A model generated the notes under the pieces. That model made no database searches. It saw nothing but the letters and a program-made list of their open reading frames with translations, and was not told the DNA's origin. DNA of 64,000 nt from Acanthosepion lycidas (Eukaryota > Mollusca > Cephalopoda > Sepiida > Sepiidae), in the NCBI GenBank assembly GCA_963932145.1, contig OZ010586.1, positions 54,328,943 through 54,392,942 on the forward strand. The letters are read 5' to 3'. Positions 20,990 through 32,701 of the stretch are shown here, piece after piece; position 1 is the stretch's first letter, and every line of letters begins with the position of its first letter. The translations under genes were made by a program, and so were the position numbers.

Positions 20990-21822
20990 CATAAGCAAGA
21001 GCAAGAGAGAAAATTGAATTTTCAATTTTACTCTTCCACATCATGCATTTAATAGAATTGACCATTTACTAACAAGTTTAAAAGCCACCCTATCAAGTGG
21101 CATTTAAGCTAGTTTCTGTGGAGAGCTCTTGATTGGGCCTTCAGTTTGTTCAGGAGTTTGAGAGTCCCTAAGTCTTTGCATATTCTCAGCATTAAAAGTT
21201 CTCTTGGCTGCTGCTTGATCTGTGTTTTCATTTGCATGGAACTTTCTTTTCATCACTGCAGCCTTGGCTCTTTTGATTGCAAACTGATCCTCTGTTGGCG
21301 GAGATTTCTTTTTGTGAGGCATACTGCTTCCATATGTGGTAGACAACAATAAACTACAGAAGAACACAAAGTTGATCACTGCATTTAATTATTGCATTAA
21401 CGTTTAAGCTTATATTTTAAAAGTTCAACAATAATTCTTCTGTTTCCACTTAATTTAAAGACAATTTGATGTGCATAGGTCCTTACTTTCCATAGAAACA
21501 ATTATTTTTATTTCATGGGTAACTTTCACTGGATTTCACAATTAATTTCAATTATTCCCAAATTTATTTCCAAGTTATAAAAACTTTTATTTTACAAAAA
21601 ATTCTTTGCAAAAAATCATGTAAAAAAATTGCTAAAAACAAATGCTGTAATGAAAACTTTGGAATCCAAAATTTCAGGATTGTGGGTCTGGACCCAAGCT
21701 GGAATCTTTTTAATTTGCTCATGGAGTTGGCCTGATTCCAAAATTGTGTGATATGTTGGACTATGATGAGGAGTAAAGTTGAAAAAGTGTGACACACTGA
21801 TGTTCGCATTTATTTATATAGA
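20990..21822 (-). pseudogene. 5' part of a Helitron-like element with N-terminal ORF fragment
   Basis: The minus frame 21379-21104 contains, from the internal Met at 21322, MPHKKKSPPTEDQFAIKRAK followed by two copies of a short basic repeat: ANENTDQAAAKRTFNAENMQRLR and then a partial DSQTPEQTE. Repeats of the type SETPEQxAxRR...AExxRRLR are common at the N-terminus of Helitron Rep/helicase ORFs and related proteins in cephalopods and arthropods; this is recalled, not searched. The ORF stops after about 73 codons and no Rep or helicase motif follows. A possible Helitron-like 5' terminus (A then TCTATATAAATAAATGC) lies at 21822. A non-coding relative of 21060-21530 is at 61575-61850. Confidence 0.4.
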
Positions 21823-21829
21823 TTTATGA

Positions 21830-22214
21830 CAAAAGACTATCATTTTCAAGTGATTTTTAGGACTGGACCAATTACTGGTATCTAAATTTTAGTCTAAACA
21901 GAGCAGCCCCATCCTTGATAAGTAAATACCATGCAATTAAAACCAATCACTTTTCTTATGTTTTAATATATGCAAGCAAAGTTTTGAAATAAAGGTGAAT
22001 ATTTGAAAATATTTAACAAATTTGTTATATTTACAATAAAAAGGGCCATTTAACTCCCCAGATTATAGTGCAACCTATCTGCGATCAACTGTAAATACCC
22101 ACTTTGACAACCCCAAACTAAGGTTAGTTTCTTCTACTCAACCAGAGTAGATAATATTTCCACACTACCCCACCAAGGGATTGAAATCACATCTGCCAGG
22201 GAACCAGATATATT
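21830..22214. other. No feature recognised
   Basis: Mixed AT-rich sequence with a short GC-richer part at 22060-22200. No match to the other repeats was found. Confidence 0.4.
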
Positions 22215-22415
22215 TTAAATGACACTGCATGAAAAGTAGAATGGGAACAGTCTACTCCTGTGGACTAAATAAAGGCTTCAATTCAATACTCCTCGGTTAT
22301 CAAGTACAGCAGATATATGAAGAGAGTACAGTGACTGAATCATTGGGAGTATAATAACCAATATGAGTTCCTTTGTCCAAATGTAAAGACAATTTGTCAT
22401 CTCCAAAATTCTAAC
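22215..22415 (+). mobile_element. SINE family B fragment (body and part of tail)
   Basis: GGAACAGTCTACTCCTGTGG, ACTAAATAAAGGCTTC and the following TCAATACTCC block match the B body at 31870-31925; the tail is strongly diverged. A hammerhead-like core is not retained. Confidence 0.6.
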
Positions 22416-22494
22416 ATAAGTTGTGCAGCAATGATAATGAAACAGTAATTAAACTAAAACTAAATCTAAGAATATAAATATAAATTTGCACATA

Positions 22495-22840
22495 GTATAA
22501 CAGTTGCCAGCATGGAAAGTGGAATTTGTATGCTGAGTTCAAATTCTATCCAAGTTCATTGCATTCACTTTTGCACAAATACCCTTGGAAAAGGTATAAA
22601 TCCATTTCTTCTATCACCAGCTCAGGCTTAAATAGCAGGATAGCATAAACTCTCTAGCCTTAGTTGGCCACTCGTCTAAAAGAAGGAAAATGCAGAATTC
22701 AAAACTGGTTGGGTGTGAAGCTTTCACCTCCACACTGTATAAACCTACTTGCTATGAAACCAACAGCTGCAATATCTAGACTGGTGTGGCTGTGGCCAAG
22801 AGGAGTCTAATGGTGCTAAGAAGCAGGACGGATATTAGAG
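22495..22840 (+). mobile_element. SINE family C copy
   Basis: Plus strand: decayed head, B box-like GAGTTCAAATTCTATCC (22537-22553), central domain (GTTCATTGCATTCACTTTTG...CCCTTGGAAAAGG), then the C-type 3' part (AAATAGCAGGATAG...GAATTCAAAACTGG). The segment continues GC-richer to about 22840, longer than the other copies. Confidence 0.65.
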
Positions 22841-22844
22841 AATA

Positions 22845-23880
22845 AAACTAATTAGTCAGTTTTTTTATATTTCTGATTATAATTTGTAACAACACATATG
22901 CATATTTATATAATCATTATTAACAGATCATTTCATTTTTTTTTATATGATTACAATTTTCATATTCATTTTATTTTTGAGTTCAAACAGTGACTTTCAG
23001 ATTTGTGACAATTAACCAAAGAACAAAACTCCAAAAAAAACTACATTTTTGAAGACAACCATAAAAGAAAAATGGATTTTAATATTCCATCACCTCAGAT
23101 TGATATAGATCATTTTTTTTATTAATGTTTTGCTAGCGTTTTTTGTATCTTTGTTATAATTTGCTTTCTTCAAGCTACAATGTTTATCTTTTCAATTTAG
23201 AATGAAATAAGATTTAATAATTTTATATTCAAATGACTTGTATGTTTGTTTTCTAAGACTGTCCTCACTATGACAGACAGAGACAGGAAACATCCTCTGA
23301 AAACTAAAAAAAAAAAAAAAAATGTAACACATAGTTTCCATGGAAATGTTAAAATTCATTTAAATTTATAAATAAATATTTTCAAGAGTGACAGTTGTTC
23401 CATAAATATTTACAAGTAGCAAATATTCTTCACTCAATCTTAAAAGTAAATTTAATTCTACATCATGTAATTTTAATGTTAAGTATGACTACCAAAATGT
23501 AAAATATTTCAAATACAAGTTTTTGGATTCCTTAAAAAATGAAAAAAAACAGTTTCCTCTTTCCCATATTAGGCTAATAATTAGAAGATTGCAGGTAACA
23601 AAACCTTTTTTCATATGTATCCTTTAATGTCTACCATGATTCATTTTGCATTAATAGTGGCTGATATCTAATATGTTCATCTAATCTGCTTGAGTCAGTT
23701 TTTCTTGCACATCAGTCTGGATTCACTACTTTATTGCTGAACATTTATTCATGAAGCCTTTTAAAACAAACAAAATAATAACAGAAAAAGCATTAGTGTC
23801 AATCCAGAAACAGTAAGATTGTCTTCATACACTTTGCACTCTATTGCAAAATTAGAATAAAGAATGTACTTCCAAGTGTG
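22845..23880. other. No feature recognised
   Basis: AT-rich with an 18-nt A tract near 23307. Nothing coding or repetitive was supported. Confidence 0.45.
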
Positions 23881-23884
23881 AGTT

Positions 23885-24385
23885 ATTTATTCAGTCAAGC
23901 TAGCTTGGACATTCAGGAGTCTAGCATGCCAGCCATCACCATCCTGCATCAAGGTCAGAAGGTTATTAAGTTGGCATTCTGTGTTATAATATAACTGGTT
24001 AATGTTGGTGATTACAGGGTGAGCCAACCCGTCTTGTTCCATGGCTAGGTGTCCAGAGCAGTAGATCACTTATGAACTCTTGTTTTGCACACCAGCAATG
24101 TTCTGAAAAGTGTATTCTGCATTCACGTAAGATTGTAGAAATATCAGGGATGGGTCCATAGAGCTGTTATTTTAATTGGATGTTGTCTCCAAGATATGTT
24201 AAGTATAGCTCTCAACATCTGTGTGTAGGTTTCATCAAGCTTAGACTCTAGGGTTTTAGTTAATGTCCAGGCAGAGGTACCATACATTAACACAGCCTTT
24301 ACAATGACTTGAAAGAATCTCCATTTGAGCTTCTCTGGTATATCAAATTTACAGATTACATTAGATTGTAGAGGACTGTGTATTT
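23885..24385 (-). pseudogene. LINE relic, reverse transcriptase C-terminal region
   Basis: Minus strand, across frameshifts: LTKTLESKLDETYTQMLRA, then NISWRQHP, later DLLLWTPSHGT-like sequence around the ORF 24069-23887 and finally LMQDGDGWHARLLNVQAS. This order (TLExKLDGTYTRMLRAxLN, SWRQH, LLLWTPxHG, MxDRDGWRxRV) is that of the tail of a common invertebrate endonuclease/reverse transcriptase LINE. It ends with a stop and A-rich DNA at about 23880. The palm is absent, so it is 5' truncated. It is a different family from the jockey and RTE copies in the window. Confidence 0.65.
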
Positions 24386-24496
24386 ATGTGTTGTTAAATT
24401 AGAAACACGTATTTAACTCCTGATTGAAAAGGTTCACTACAAGAACATGCCGGACTCAAGTTGAGTCCAACCGAAGATGTAAAGAAAACAAACAAG

Positions 24497-24569
<73 letters not shown>

Positions 24570-25125
24570 AACAAATATATGTATTAAACAACAAATTTAC
24601 AAGTGACGAAGACATCAACATTTGTGCTTGTGTGTGAACATAAAGAGTTTGTATATTGGTGAATGTTCATATGTACATGTATGTGTGTTTCATGCCGTTT
24701 TGCCACAAGTGGGTAAAACACAGATTTCTGTGAAAGATCACATTTTTAAATGTGTCCGCTGAAATGTAAAGTCAAAAAGAGAACGGGCCAAGAAATCGCC
24801 CAGTATTTATAGTGTAGGGAGAGCGCCCCCTAGTGAACAATTAGGGAATTAAGGAGTTAACTCCAACAATACCCTTCCAGATAGACAGGAAATATTTTCT
24901 GGATATATGAAAAGTCCATGGAAGTTTTGAATATTGTCCTTGTGAACTGAAAAGAAAAGGTGTCTGTAGAGATGTGTGTTAAAACATTTCAATGAAATGT
25001 GCTTGTGTTCTTTCATCAGGGTGCTGTGGTTATTCGAGTTGAATGTAGCATGCTTTGGAAAAATTACATTGTATGTGTGAAGCAATGTCACAATTCCATG
25101 TCCACAGAGTTCAAACCACCTTCAC
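24386..25125. other. Unclassified, probable repeat with central (TA)n
   Basis: Includes a (TA)n tract at 24501-24566. The downstream part (24690-24870) is GC-richer, with AAGTGGGTAAAACACAG and GAGAGCGCCCCCTAGTG, and reads like an interspersed repeat, but I found no second copy here. Confidence 0.35.
24501..24566. repeat. (TA)n microsatellite
   Basis: 66 bp of uninterrupted AT, the longest such tract in the window. Confidence 0.98.
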
Positions 25126-25129
25126 TCAG

Positions 25130-25402
25130 TTTGGGTTGTCAAAATTCTGACCAGTACAGTTGAGCTTACCATTTTTGCCTAGCCTCACTCTTCTGTGGGT
25201 TTTGAGTTCAGATTTCTTCCTTCTCCTAGACTGGCTGCAACTCAAGACAAGTGCCCAGTCTGCCTTGTCATTTAACTTTTAGTTGTAGGAAGATGGATTC
25301 ATTCCTTTCCAAGGATATTTGTATGAAAATGAATGCAACAAAATCAGTCAGAATTGGAACTTAGCATGTTTACTTCCCATGCCAATAACCATTACACTTC
25401 TT
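25130..25402 (-). mobile_element. SINE family C copy
   Basis: Minus strand: GTGTAATGG (A box remnant near 25396), B box-like TAAGTTCCAATTCTG, central domain (TTCATTTTCATACAAATATCC...), then the C-type 3' part with GACTGGGCACTTGTC and GAACTCAAAACCC. Confidence 0.65.
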
Positions 25403-25624
25403 ACATATAAGATAAAAGCTACTCTAAAAATATCATTATATTAAAATGAGATAGTATAACTTTTAGAAAGATTTCATTCAACTACAAAGAGAAGTTGACA
25501 AACTCATACAATTTATAAAAAGTGCACTTAAATATGTTGTAAGGACAGCAGGTACAAGAAAGCAAGTTTTATGCACTATTTCATTACAGATACCATATCA
25601 TATTAAGGGCATATTAAATTAAAA

Positions 25625-25990
25625 TTGTTGGTTTCAAGGTTTGTTAGGAATGACTGTAAAACACTTGCCCCTCCCCCAATTTATAGGCAGGAGCACACAA
25701 ATGCATTCTAGGATTTCTTCCTAGCCAATAAAATAGGCTGGTTCTCAGTTTCATCTGACTCATTTTGAATCTGTCATGTCTTGAAGTCAGAATGCTACAT
25801 TCACTTGTTCAAACTTGCTTTTGTGCATCAACCCCTACTCTTTTTGCCATATTACTGTTGCTTTACCATGAATATATTGTTTGCTTGATTTATATTAATT
25901 TTTTTCACTGTTCTTTTCTTTTTCTTGCTTATTATAAACTTTGTCAATTTTGTTTGTTGGACAGTTCTGTTACTTATTTTGCATTCAACA
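25625..25990 (+). repeat. Dispersed repeat F, copy 2
   Basis: The most complete plus-strand copy: AAAATTGTTGGTTTC, CCCCTCCCCCAATTTATAGGC, GGATTTCTTCCTAG, TTTTGCCATATTACTGTTGCTTT. See copies at 20655-20960 and 58540-58880. Unclassified. Confidence 0.6.
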
Positions 25991-26234
25991 ATGGCTACCC
26001 GCTTCACAAAAATCCTAATACAAACTTGATTTTATGCAAATAAATCCTCTTTAAAATTGTTATTTTACTAAAATAATATCAACAATATTCAGTGCTAATC
26101 TACTTGAAATCATTCCCAAACTCATCATTAGCAATATTTTGTGAAACTGAAATTTGACAATTCTTGATTAAACTCAGGAATAGAAGAGAATAAACTAAAG
26201 TAATAATGAAAAGAGATTTATTGAGTCTATTATA

Positions 26235-26595
26235 TTTTTTAAATATTTTTCTTTTTTTTTTAATCATTTCATCACAAGCAAAGCAATAAAGCCACTAAGA
26301 CGCAGGGGTTTACTGAGTGTGAAAGAAAATAAGAAAAGGAAAAACATTATTAAGGAGTAAGAACAATAAAAGAAAAGGAATTAAGAAGATAATGATTGAC
26401 ATTGCATTTTAAGGTCAAATTTGATTGGAAAGCAAGTAACCAGAAGAAAGTTCCATAAGTTCCTTGGTTACATTTCACTTGTAAGATGATGAGATCTTGC
26501 TGCCAATCTAGAACTGCACTTAAATTCATAAAGTTTAGATACCTTAGAGAAATGTTCATGTGAACAATTACCATGAAAGTGTTTATAGAAAAGGC
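26235..26595 (-). pseudogene. LINE family A 3' end with A tail
   Basis: Minus strand ends CACTCAGTAAACCCCTGCGTCTTAGTGG..., TTGCTTGTGATGAAATGATT, then A-rich, the same 3' terminus as the copies at 28540, 41243 and 45235. Upstream it matches the final ORF2 segment (CATGGTAATTGTTC, then GAATTTAAGTGC) with an internal deletion. Confidence 0.7.
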
Positions 26596-27002
26596 AGAAA
26601 AAGAAAGAGACTGAAGCCAATATCAGTTTATTGATAAGATTTATGTTTCTTGATTTTATGTTTATGTCTCTTGTCCTTATGTAACTCTCTTCAATTTGAA
26701 ATAAATATGGCAGTCATATATGCAAGTATTTGTAGCTGCTGAACAGATTTATATTGGTATCAAGAAGGGTCTTCTTTTTTTTTTTGTCCTGGGCTCAACA
26801 AAATAAAATTCACAGCATAATTTAAAATATTTCAAAGTTTTACAAAAGAAAAAAGTTAATTAGGTAAATTGCAACTTTTGTAATTCTGTCAATCAAAATC
26901 AAGTAATGTTTCTTTAACAAAGATTTTTTTTTATTAAGACATAAAAACTAAAATGATAAATTTGATCCGTATGTTGCCAGTATACAGGCATTAAATTTTT
27001 CC

Positions 27003-28540
27003 ATTGCCTAATCGCTTACTCAAATTGTGGACTTCCCTACTCATTTCCTTAGTCAAACCAAGCAACATGCTTCTCTACTGGATCTATTTCTTACCTCCTC
27101 TCCCCATTCTTGCCAAGCTTCATAATACTGCCCTCTTGGTAATTCTGACCACTGTTGTAGCTATTGATATCTCCTTCCAAGCATCTATTAAAGAGGAACC
27201 CCCTATCCATAAGACCGCTTTCCAGTACCAGCATGCTGATTGGGACTCATTCTGGGATTTTCTTTATGGCACTCCTTGGGCTGCCATTGAGGTTTCTTTA
27301 GTTAAAATCAACATGGATTGCGATTTCACCTTCTCCAGGTGAAATCACAATCCTCTCCATGGTTCACACCAGCATGCTTGGTCGTCAACAGACATCATCA
27401 TAACTGATGCCTATTGGCTACTGCTCGTAATAAATGTGAGTCCTCAAAGAAGCCTTGTATAGCCTCTAAAAACTTTCTGTTTTTAAGAACCTTTTGACCC
27501 ATCCAACTATCAGTCTATTAGCCTTCTGAAGTGGTTCAATATCTCTCATCTCAGGGCCTTTTCTCAGACAAGCAATACAGTTTTTGTTTCTCCAGATCAA
27601 CTGCTGATGTATTAATGATTATTGTGAGAAGAGTCTATCATGCTCTAGATAAAAAACTTTTTAGTCCAGGCTGTAGCATTGGACATCTCAAAAGCCTTTG
27701 ACAGGGTCTGGCATTCAGGTCTTTTCCACAAGCTGAAAAGCTATAGTATCTTCAGGTACATTTTTGAGCTGATCCAGTCATTCCTATGAAATCGTGAAAC
27801 TTGTCTCCATCTTTTCATACTAATGTGGGTGTCTCTCAGGGCTCCATCCTTGGTCCCACACTGCTTTAAATCTTCATTAATGACCCTTCCCAGTGACATC
27901 AGCTCTCAACTTGGTATCTACACTGACAACACTACCATTTAGTCCTGTTTCGAAAGACAATTTTTCTCTCTGGAATCTATCTTGCATGTTTACAAGTATA
28001 TCATCTATCCATGCTTAGAATATTGCTACCATATAAGGTCCAGTGCCCCTGCTATTTTCCTGGAGCTCCTTGATAATATCCAAACAAGAATCAGCAATAT
28101 TATTAATCTGGTGTCTTCAACCACTTTTCCATCACTGTAAATTTGCCTCTCTGTGCCTTTTTTATAAATATTTTTATGGTAATTGTTCAGATGAGCTCTT
28201 TGCTATGGTACTGAGAAGTGCAATACTATACTGACAGTGAGATCTCCTCAATTTACAGTTGAGCTTAGCTTGATGTAGTCATAACTTTTTTGTTAACAGT
28301 TTTTTTTATCTTACACTCCTCACTTGTGGAACTCCCTTTCAGCTCCATGCTTTCCAACCAACTTTAATCTGCAATAATTTAAATGCAATGTCAATCACTG
28401 TCTATTGTCCTCCTGATTACTCTTTTCTCTTTCTACTCATTACTAATGCATCTGTTCCTAATTCTGCCACATCCTGTAATCCCTTGTGTGCTAGTGGCTG
28501 TACTGCTTTGCTTGGAGTGATACCGATTAAAAAAAAAAAG
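27003..28540 (+). pseudogene. LINE family A copy, internally deleted and decayed
   Basis: Starts inside the EN domain (27004-27342 reads through a SFQASIKEEPP...HADWDSFWDFL block, matching RADWDSFRDF of the copy at 38767-39537), loses the EN-RT linker, then resumes in the RT (LDISKAFDRVWHSG-like at about 27690, VSQGSILGP-like at 27835, and IYTDNTT where Y-DD is expected at 27925). Another deletion removes the RT-thumb link. It ends with CTAGTGGCTGTACTGCTTTGCTTGG and A11 at about 28540. Many stops. Best aligned as a degraded sibling of the 38-41 kb element. Confidence 0.8.
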
Positions 28541-28544
28541 AAGT

Positions 28545-29018
28545 TTTTTTTTAACCTTAGCCACAGATGATTACTGAATGAAATGGTTTCACTTTTGATA
28601 AAAGTTGCAAAATTCTTTTCAGAACTGCATGAAGAAATTTTCCACAAAATTATTCCATCCTTCACTCTGTAGCCAATCTGTTAAATCAATTTTATGGATA
28701 AACTGCAGTTATTGATCTTTATTGAAAACAAGATGGTATTTGTTTCTTTTTATTAGAAAATTCTCTTTTGTAATGTTTTGCCTTAAATCAAACATAAAAT
28801 ATCTCTTCTTTGTTCACTAATGTATTAAGCATCATTTAAATCCGATTTTAAAGTTTCCACTTGAAAAATTTACTTAATATCAATGAGTGAAAAATAATTG
28901 AGAATACTTGAGATTTCAGTCTTACAGACAATCAAAATAATTACATTTTGTATGATTAATTTTTTTACACTTATTCTATAGATTGAAAATTAAAAGAACT
29001 CTGCTTTTTTTCTATTAA
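28545..29018. other. No feature recognised
   Basis: AT-rich sequence downstream of the LINE tail. Confidence 0.45.
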
Positions 29019-29019
29019 A

Positions 29020-29440
29020 TGTACCTTTTGTAGTTTTCTAGTTGAAAGAATTTTGGAAAAGGCTATAATAAATCATAATTCAAAAATGCAGTCTCTGGTG
29101 AATACAGAGGCTGTATAAAAAGTTTCCAGCAAAGATTTTGCTTGGTCACCAAAAAAACATGAACTCTAGCATTATCCTGAAGAAATATTATAACTAATTC
29201 TGGAGAACATTTTGTCCACCAATTGCTGCCAACTGTACTTATTCAAATCAATCTTTTGATTCTCAAAAAGAAGTTCATAGCAGAAGAATCCTTTTTACTG
29301 TTACCTTTATCTTCTTTGGGTGATGTGTTAGTGATGGCTCATTACACTTATACCAAATATTGAAAAAGATCCCTTCTTCATTGATCATCAGAATTTGTTT
29401 AAGAAACTGTACATTTTCATTATATTTCAGTAAAGAATAT
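29020..29440 (-). pseudogene. Mariner (Mos1-like) transposase relic
   Basis: Minus strand across frames: a WYKCNEPSLTHHPKKIKVTV stretch resembling the WVxPNEPPxxxPKxxxHPKKVM block, then ELLFENQKIDLNKYSWQQLVD resembling FELLPxNxTINAxLYxQQLD, and finally PLYSPETAFLNYDLL resembling the PPYSPDLAPSDYHLF block that carries the third catalytic Asp. The QDNARPH block between is disrupted. No TIR pair was resolved. It is a different family from M copies at 15302 and 51889. Confidence 0.55.
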
Positions 29441-29548
29441 GAAATATATTGCAATAGGTATTTTGTCTTTAATTATGTGGAAGCCACATATTAAAACAAC
29501 TACCATAACCAAGCTGGTGCAAATGATTTTCGACATTTAATTTATATA

Positions 29549-29672
29549 CTTTGTAATTATTTAAACTATTTATGTTGTCCTCATCGTGAATATAGCAACA
29601 AAGATGAGGACTACAGCGTGAACAAGGTAAATAGTGTAAATAATTACAATACCCCATAACAGATATATAGAC
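29549..29672 (+). repeat. SINE family B tail with inverted copy (hairpin)
   Basis: The right half (29603-29665) is the B tail: AAAGATGAGGAC, TAAATAGTGTAAATAATTACAA, then the terminal ATATATAGACAGAT. The left half (29549-29583) is the same tail inverted (TTGTAATTATTTAAACTAT...GTCCTCAT). The body and tRNA head are absent. This is the third case in the window of an inverted B tail placed before a B tail. Confidence 0.65.
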
Positions 29673-29674
29673 AG

Positions 29675-30989
29675 ATATATACTTTGTGTTTGATGGTTAT
29701 CGCTCTTCTTGCATAACATTAATTATTCTTAAATAATGTTTTCAATTGTCAGTCTCAACTAGCTTATCTAACCATGGAACATCATTGAGCAAGAAATCTT
29801 GATGATACTTTTCAAGCTACTTTTGACATTTTTCTTCCCCACAAACTTTCAATATTTTCAGTGTTAAAATCAATGAACAAAAACTTATTTTTTAAAGATC
29901 CATGCTGGTATATGTAATTTTGCATCCTGAATCTCCAGGGTTTGGGTTTTAGATGCTACTTCTCAGATAATCACTCTGACTGGATGGGGAAAAGCAAAGA
30001 GAGTCAGATAGGGTTAATTTTTCATAGAACTGACTTAGGACAAGCTGACACTAGTGGATGAAATGGTTCTTCTTTTATGGGGCCTGAACTCCTCTACCCT
30101 GCCAGCTTAATTAGGAAAAGTTATGAATTATTGCTCCCAGCCCACACTTGTTCCAGACTGAAATATTTGGGTTGAAACTGATCAGAGATAGATAGGAGTG
30201 TTATCTCCAAGTGCTTTTAGTCGTCATCCCAAATATGAATGATATTTTCCCACTCTAAGCCTGTTTAATTAGTAAAATTATATATTGCTACCCAACTATA
30301 ACAATGCAGTCAAAAGCAATCTGTTTTAATGATGGTAGTTATAATTATTCCCTCCTGATGCTATCTAACAGCAAAAACAGAAAAATCTTTTTAGATAATC
30401 TGTTAATTTCTCTGCATTCATTAATCATGCTGGTTTTATACACACTGTTTAAAAATCTCTATGAGGGTATCTCTGAAAGTAATTCCTTCTACTTTATTAT
30501 ATTAGTCCACAAGATCAGCAGTAGATGTTGCTGGTATGGCAATAGAAGTTGAATTTTCCAACCAATAAGTCATAATTTATTTTCTTGTTACAAATAGCAG
30601 TTGTGCTACAATTTGGTAAACTAGTATCTGATATAAAAGTGAGTATAAACAAAGGCGTATCACTGAATTTGTCCCTACAGAATAAATTGCACTCATTGCA
30701 TTCATTGATACTTGTTGAATGCTTACAGAGACCAAACAGTGCATGTGAACACAAATAAGCAGTAGACAATAAGTTTCAGCAGTGAGGTTATTGGTGACTG
30801 AGTCACCTCAGCTGATACAAATCTTTATAAGCATGGCATGCATACTCTTGTTTATTGTTAACAAAGACACATAGTTAATAGCGGAAAAACTGTGAAACAA
30901 GAAAATGGCTGAAAACTTATCCAATTTTGCTCTCTGTATCTCTTGTCATTTCAGTGAAAATCAATATAAGGGTATATTTCTGATGCATC

Positions 30990-31045
<56 letters not shown>

Positions 31046-31178
31046 CTTTAGGATTCAATTATTTTCCAGATCATCATTAGTCCCTCAACTGCTTCAATTG
31101 TTGGATGGACTTGAGGTCAAAAGAAACAAAATTTGATTCTTTGTTCTCATGATCCTTTTAGTGAGCCTTTCAGATAGC
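29675..31178. other. No feature recognised apart from (TA)n
   Basis: Mixed AT-rich DNA. Frames at 30304-30552 (plus) and 30515-30769 (minus) show no domain. A (TA)n tract lies at 30995-31044. Confidence 0.45.
30995..31044. repeat. (TA)n microsatellite
   Basis: 50 bp of uninterrupted TA. Confidence 0.98.
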
Positions 31179-31179
31179 T

Positions 31180-31466
31180 TGATGTCAACCATCTTCTCAA
31201 CTGAAGGGCCCAGAATTTGGAGTGGGTCACTCTCACTCCATACACTAAGCCCTCATGATTTGAATTCAGAGTAGTTTTTCGTTGCCACCCAATGCTATAG
31301 AACCTAGTCTCTTCCTGCTATTTACCCATAGCTGAGGGAGAAGAAATGGTTTCATACCATTCCCAAGAGTATTAACACATAAATGAATATAATGAACTTG
31401 AATAGAATTTGAACTTGGCTCTCCCATTCCTTCATCCAAGTCACTATCCATTACTCCATGGTGCCT
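31180..31466 (-). mobile_element. SINE family C copy
   Basis: Minus strand: A box-like CATGGAGTAATGG (near 31458), B box-like CAAGTTCAAATTC (near 31414), central domain (GTTCATTATATTCATTTATG...CTCTTGGGAATGG), and the 3' part with AAATAGCAGGAAGAGACTAGG and CTCTGAATTCAAATC. This is one of the clearest C copies and has no 5S domain. Confidence 0.72.
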
Positions 31467-31607
31467 CCATCTTAGAGTAGTATGCAAATACAGACAAATA
31501 TATATTAATTAAATTAACATTTGATAATACCAATCATTTTATTTCAATGTGTTTAATGTTTCTTGCTTTTCAGTTATGCTCCAGTCTTTGTCAAAATTTT
31601 GAATAGA

Positions 31608-32056
31608 TTATTTACATTGTTTAGACTGTTGTCCTCATCTTTATTGTCATATTCACAACATTTCAGCCATTTTATGCTCCATCCTTCCCCAAGGTTACAT
31701 AGCCTAGTGGATAAAAGCATTGGTTGAAGTAATCCAAAAGTACTTTGACCCAAAGAGTTGTGAGTTCAATATCTAGCCACAGCAGAGGTGAACAAAAAGT
31801 TTAAGAGTTGAGTTACTAAAGAGAAATAACTGAAACTAAGATATCCAAAAAAGGCAGGGCATGTAAAACTAGAACAGTCTACTTCCGTGGACTAAATAAA
31901 GGCTTTGGTTCAGAATTCCAGCTTATATCACCTGAAGAAGGCTGGTGTGTATAACGGCCAAAACATTGTGAATATGACAATAAAGACAAAGAAAATACTC
32001 TGGACAATGTAAATCAGGCAAATAGTTAAAATACCTCATTTCAGAAATATAGACAG
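31608..32056 (+). mobile_element. SINE family B, full-length copy with inverted tail and 12-bp target duplication
   Basis: Exact 12-bp direct repeats ATTTTGAATAGA flank the unit (31596-31607 and 32057-32068), the mark of target-primed insertion. Inside: an inverted copy of the tail (31608-31693), then a tRNA-like head with A box TAGCCTAGTGG (31708-31718) and B box-like GAGTTCAATATC (31770-31781), the body with AACAGTCTACTTCCGTGG and ACTAAATAAAGG, the hammerhead-like segment CACCTGAAGAAGG...CGGCCAAAAC, and the tail ending AAATATAGACAG. The duplication lies outside the inverted segment, so inverted tail and SINE were inserted as one unit. Confidence 0.85.
31706..31790 (+). promoter_or_regulatory. 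tRNA-like internal polymerase III promoter of SINE B
   Basis: TAGCCTAGTGG (A box) and GAGTTCAATATC (B box) are separated by about 50 bp. The spacing and sequences fit a type 2 polymerase III promoter; activity is not shown. Confidence 0.6.
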
Positions 32057-32412
32057 ATTTTGAATAGAATTAAATAATTTCAGATTCAAACTCAAAGAAA
32101 TTCCTGAGATATATCTTGCACTTAATAGGTTTAGTAACTTTTTATTTACTATTACTTATGTTACTTTTATTTTTTAGGTACTTATTTTTGTTGGTTTCTT
32201 TTGTTTTTGTTTTTCTTTTAAATATATGGATAAATGCATTTGACTGGGAGAAATTTTTGGCTTGTCTGGTGATGTAGATTTAGAGTTGTGCATTTTTTAA
32301 TGGATAGTTTGTTGATATATTTGAAGCACTAAACTGAACATAAACAATATCAGCCCTATTGGCTGTTTCTCATGAGTGTTCTATTAAAGATATTTACATT
32401 CCTTTTATGTCC

Positions 32413-32633
32413 AGCTAGCTATCTATTTATCTTAACCTGTTATCTATTTATCTATCTTAACCTGTTTTCTATCTATCTATCTATCTATCTTGACCTGTTG
32501 TCTATCTATTTATCTATCTTGACCTGTTGTCTATCTATTTATCTATCTTGACCTGTTGTCTATTTATCTATCTTGATCTGTTGTCTATTTATCTATCTTG
32601 ACCTGTTGTCTATCTATCTATCCTGACATGTAG

Positions 32634-32701
<68 letters not shown>

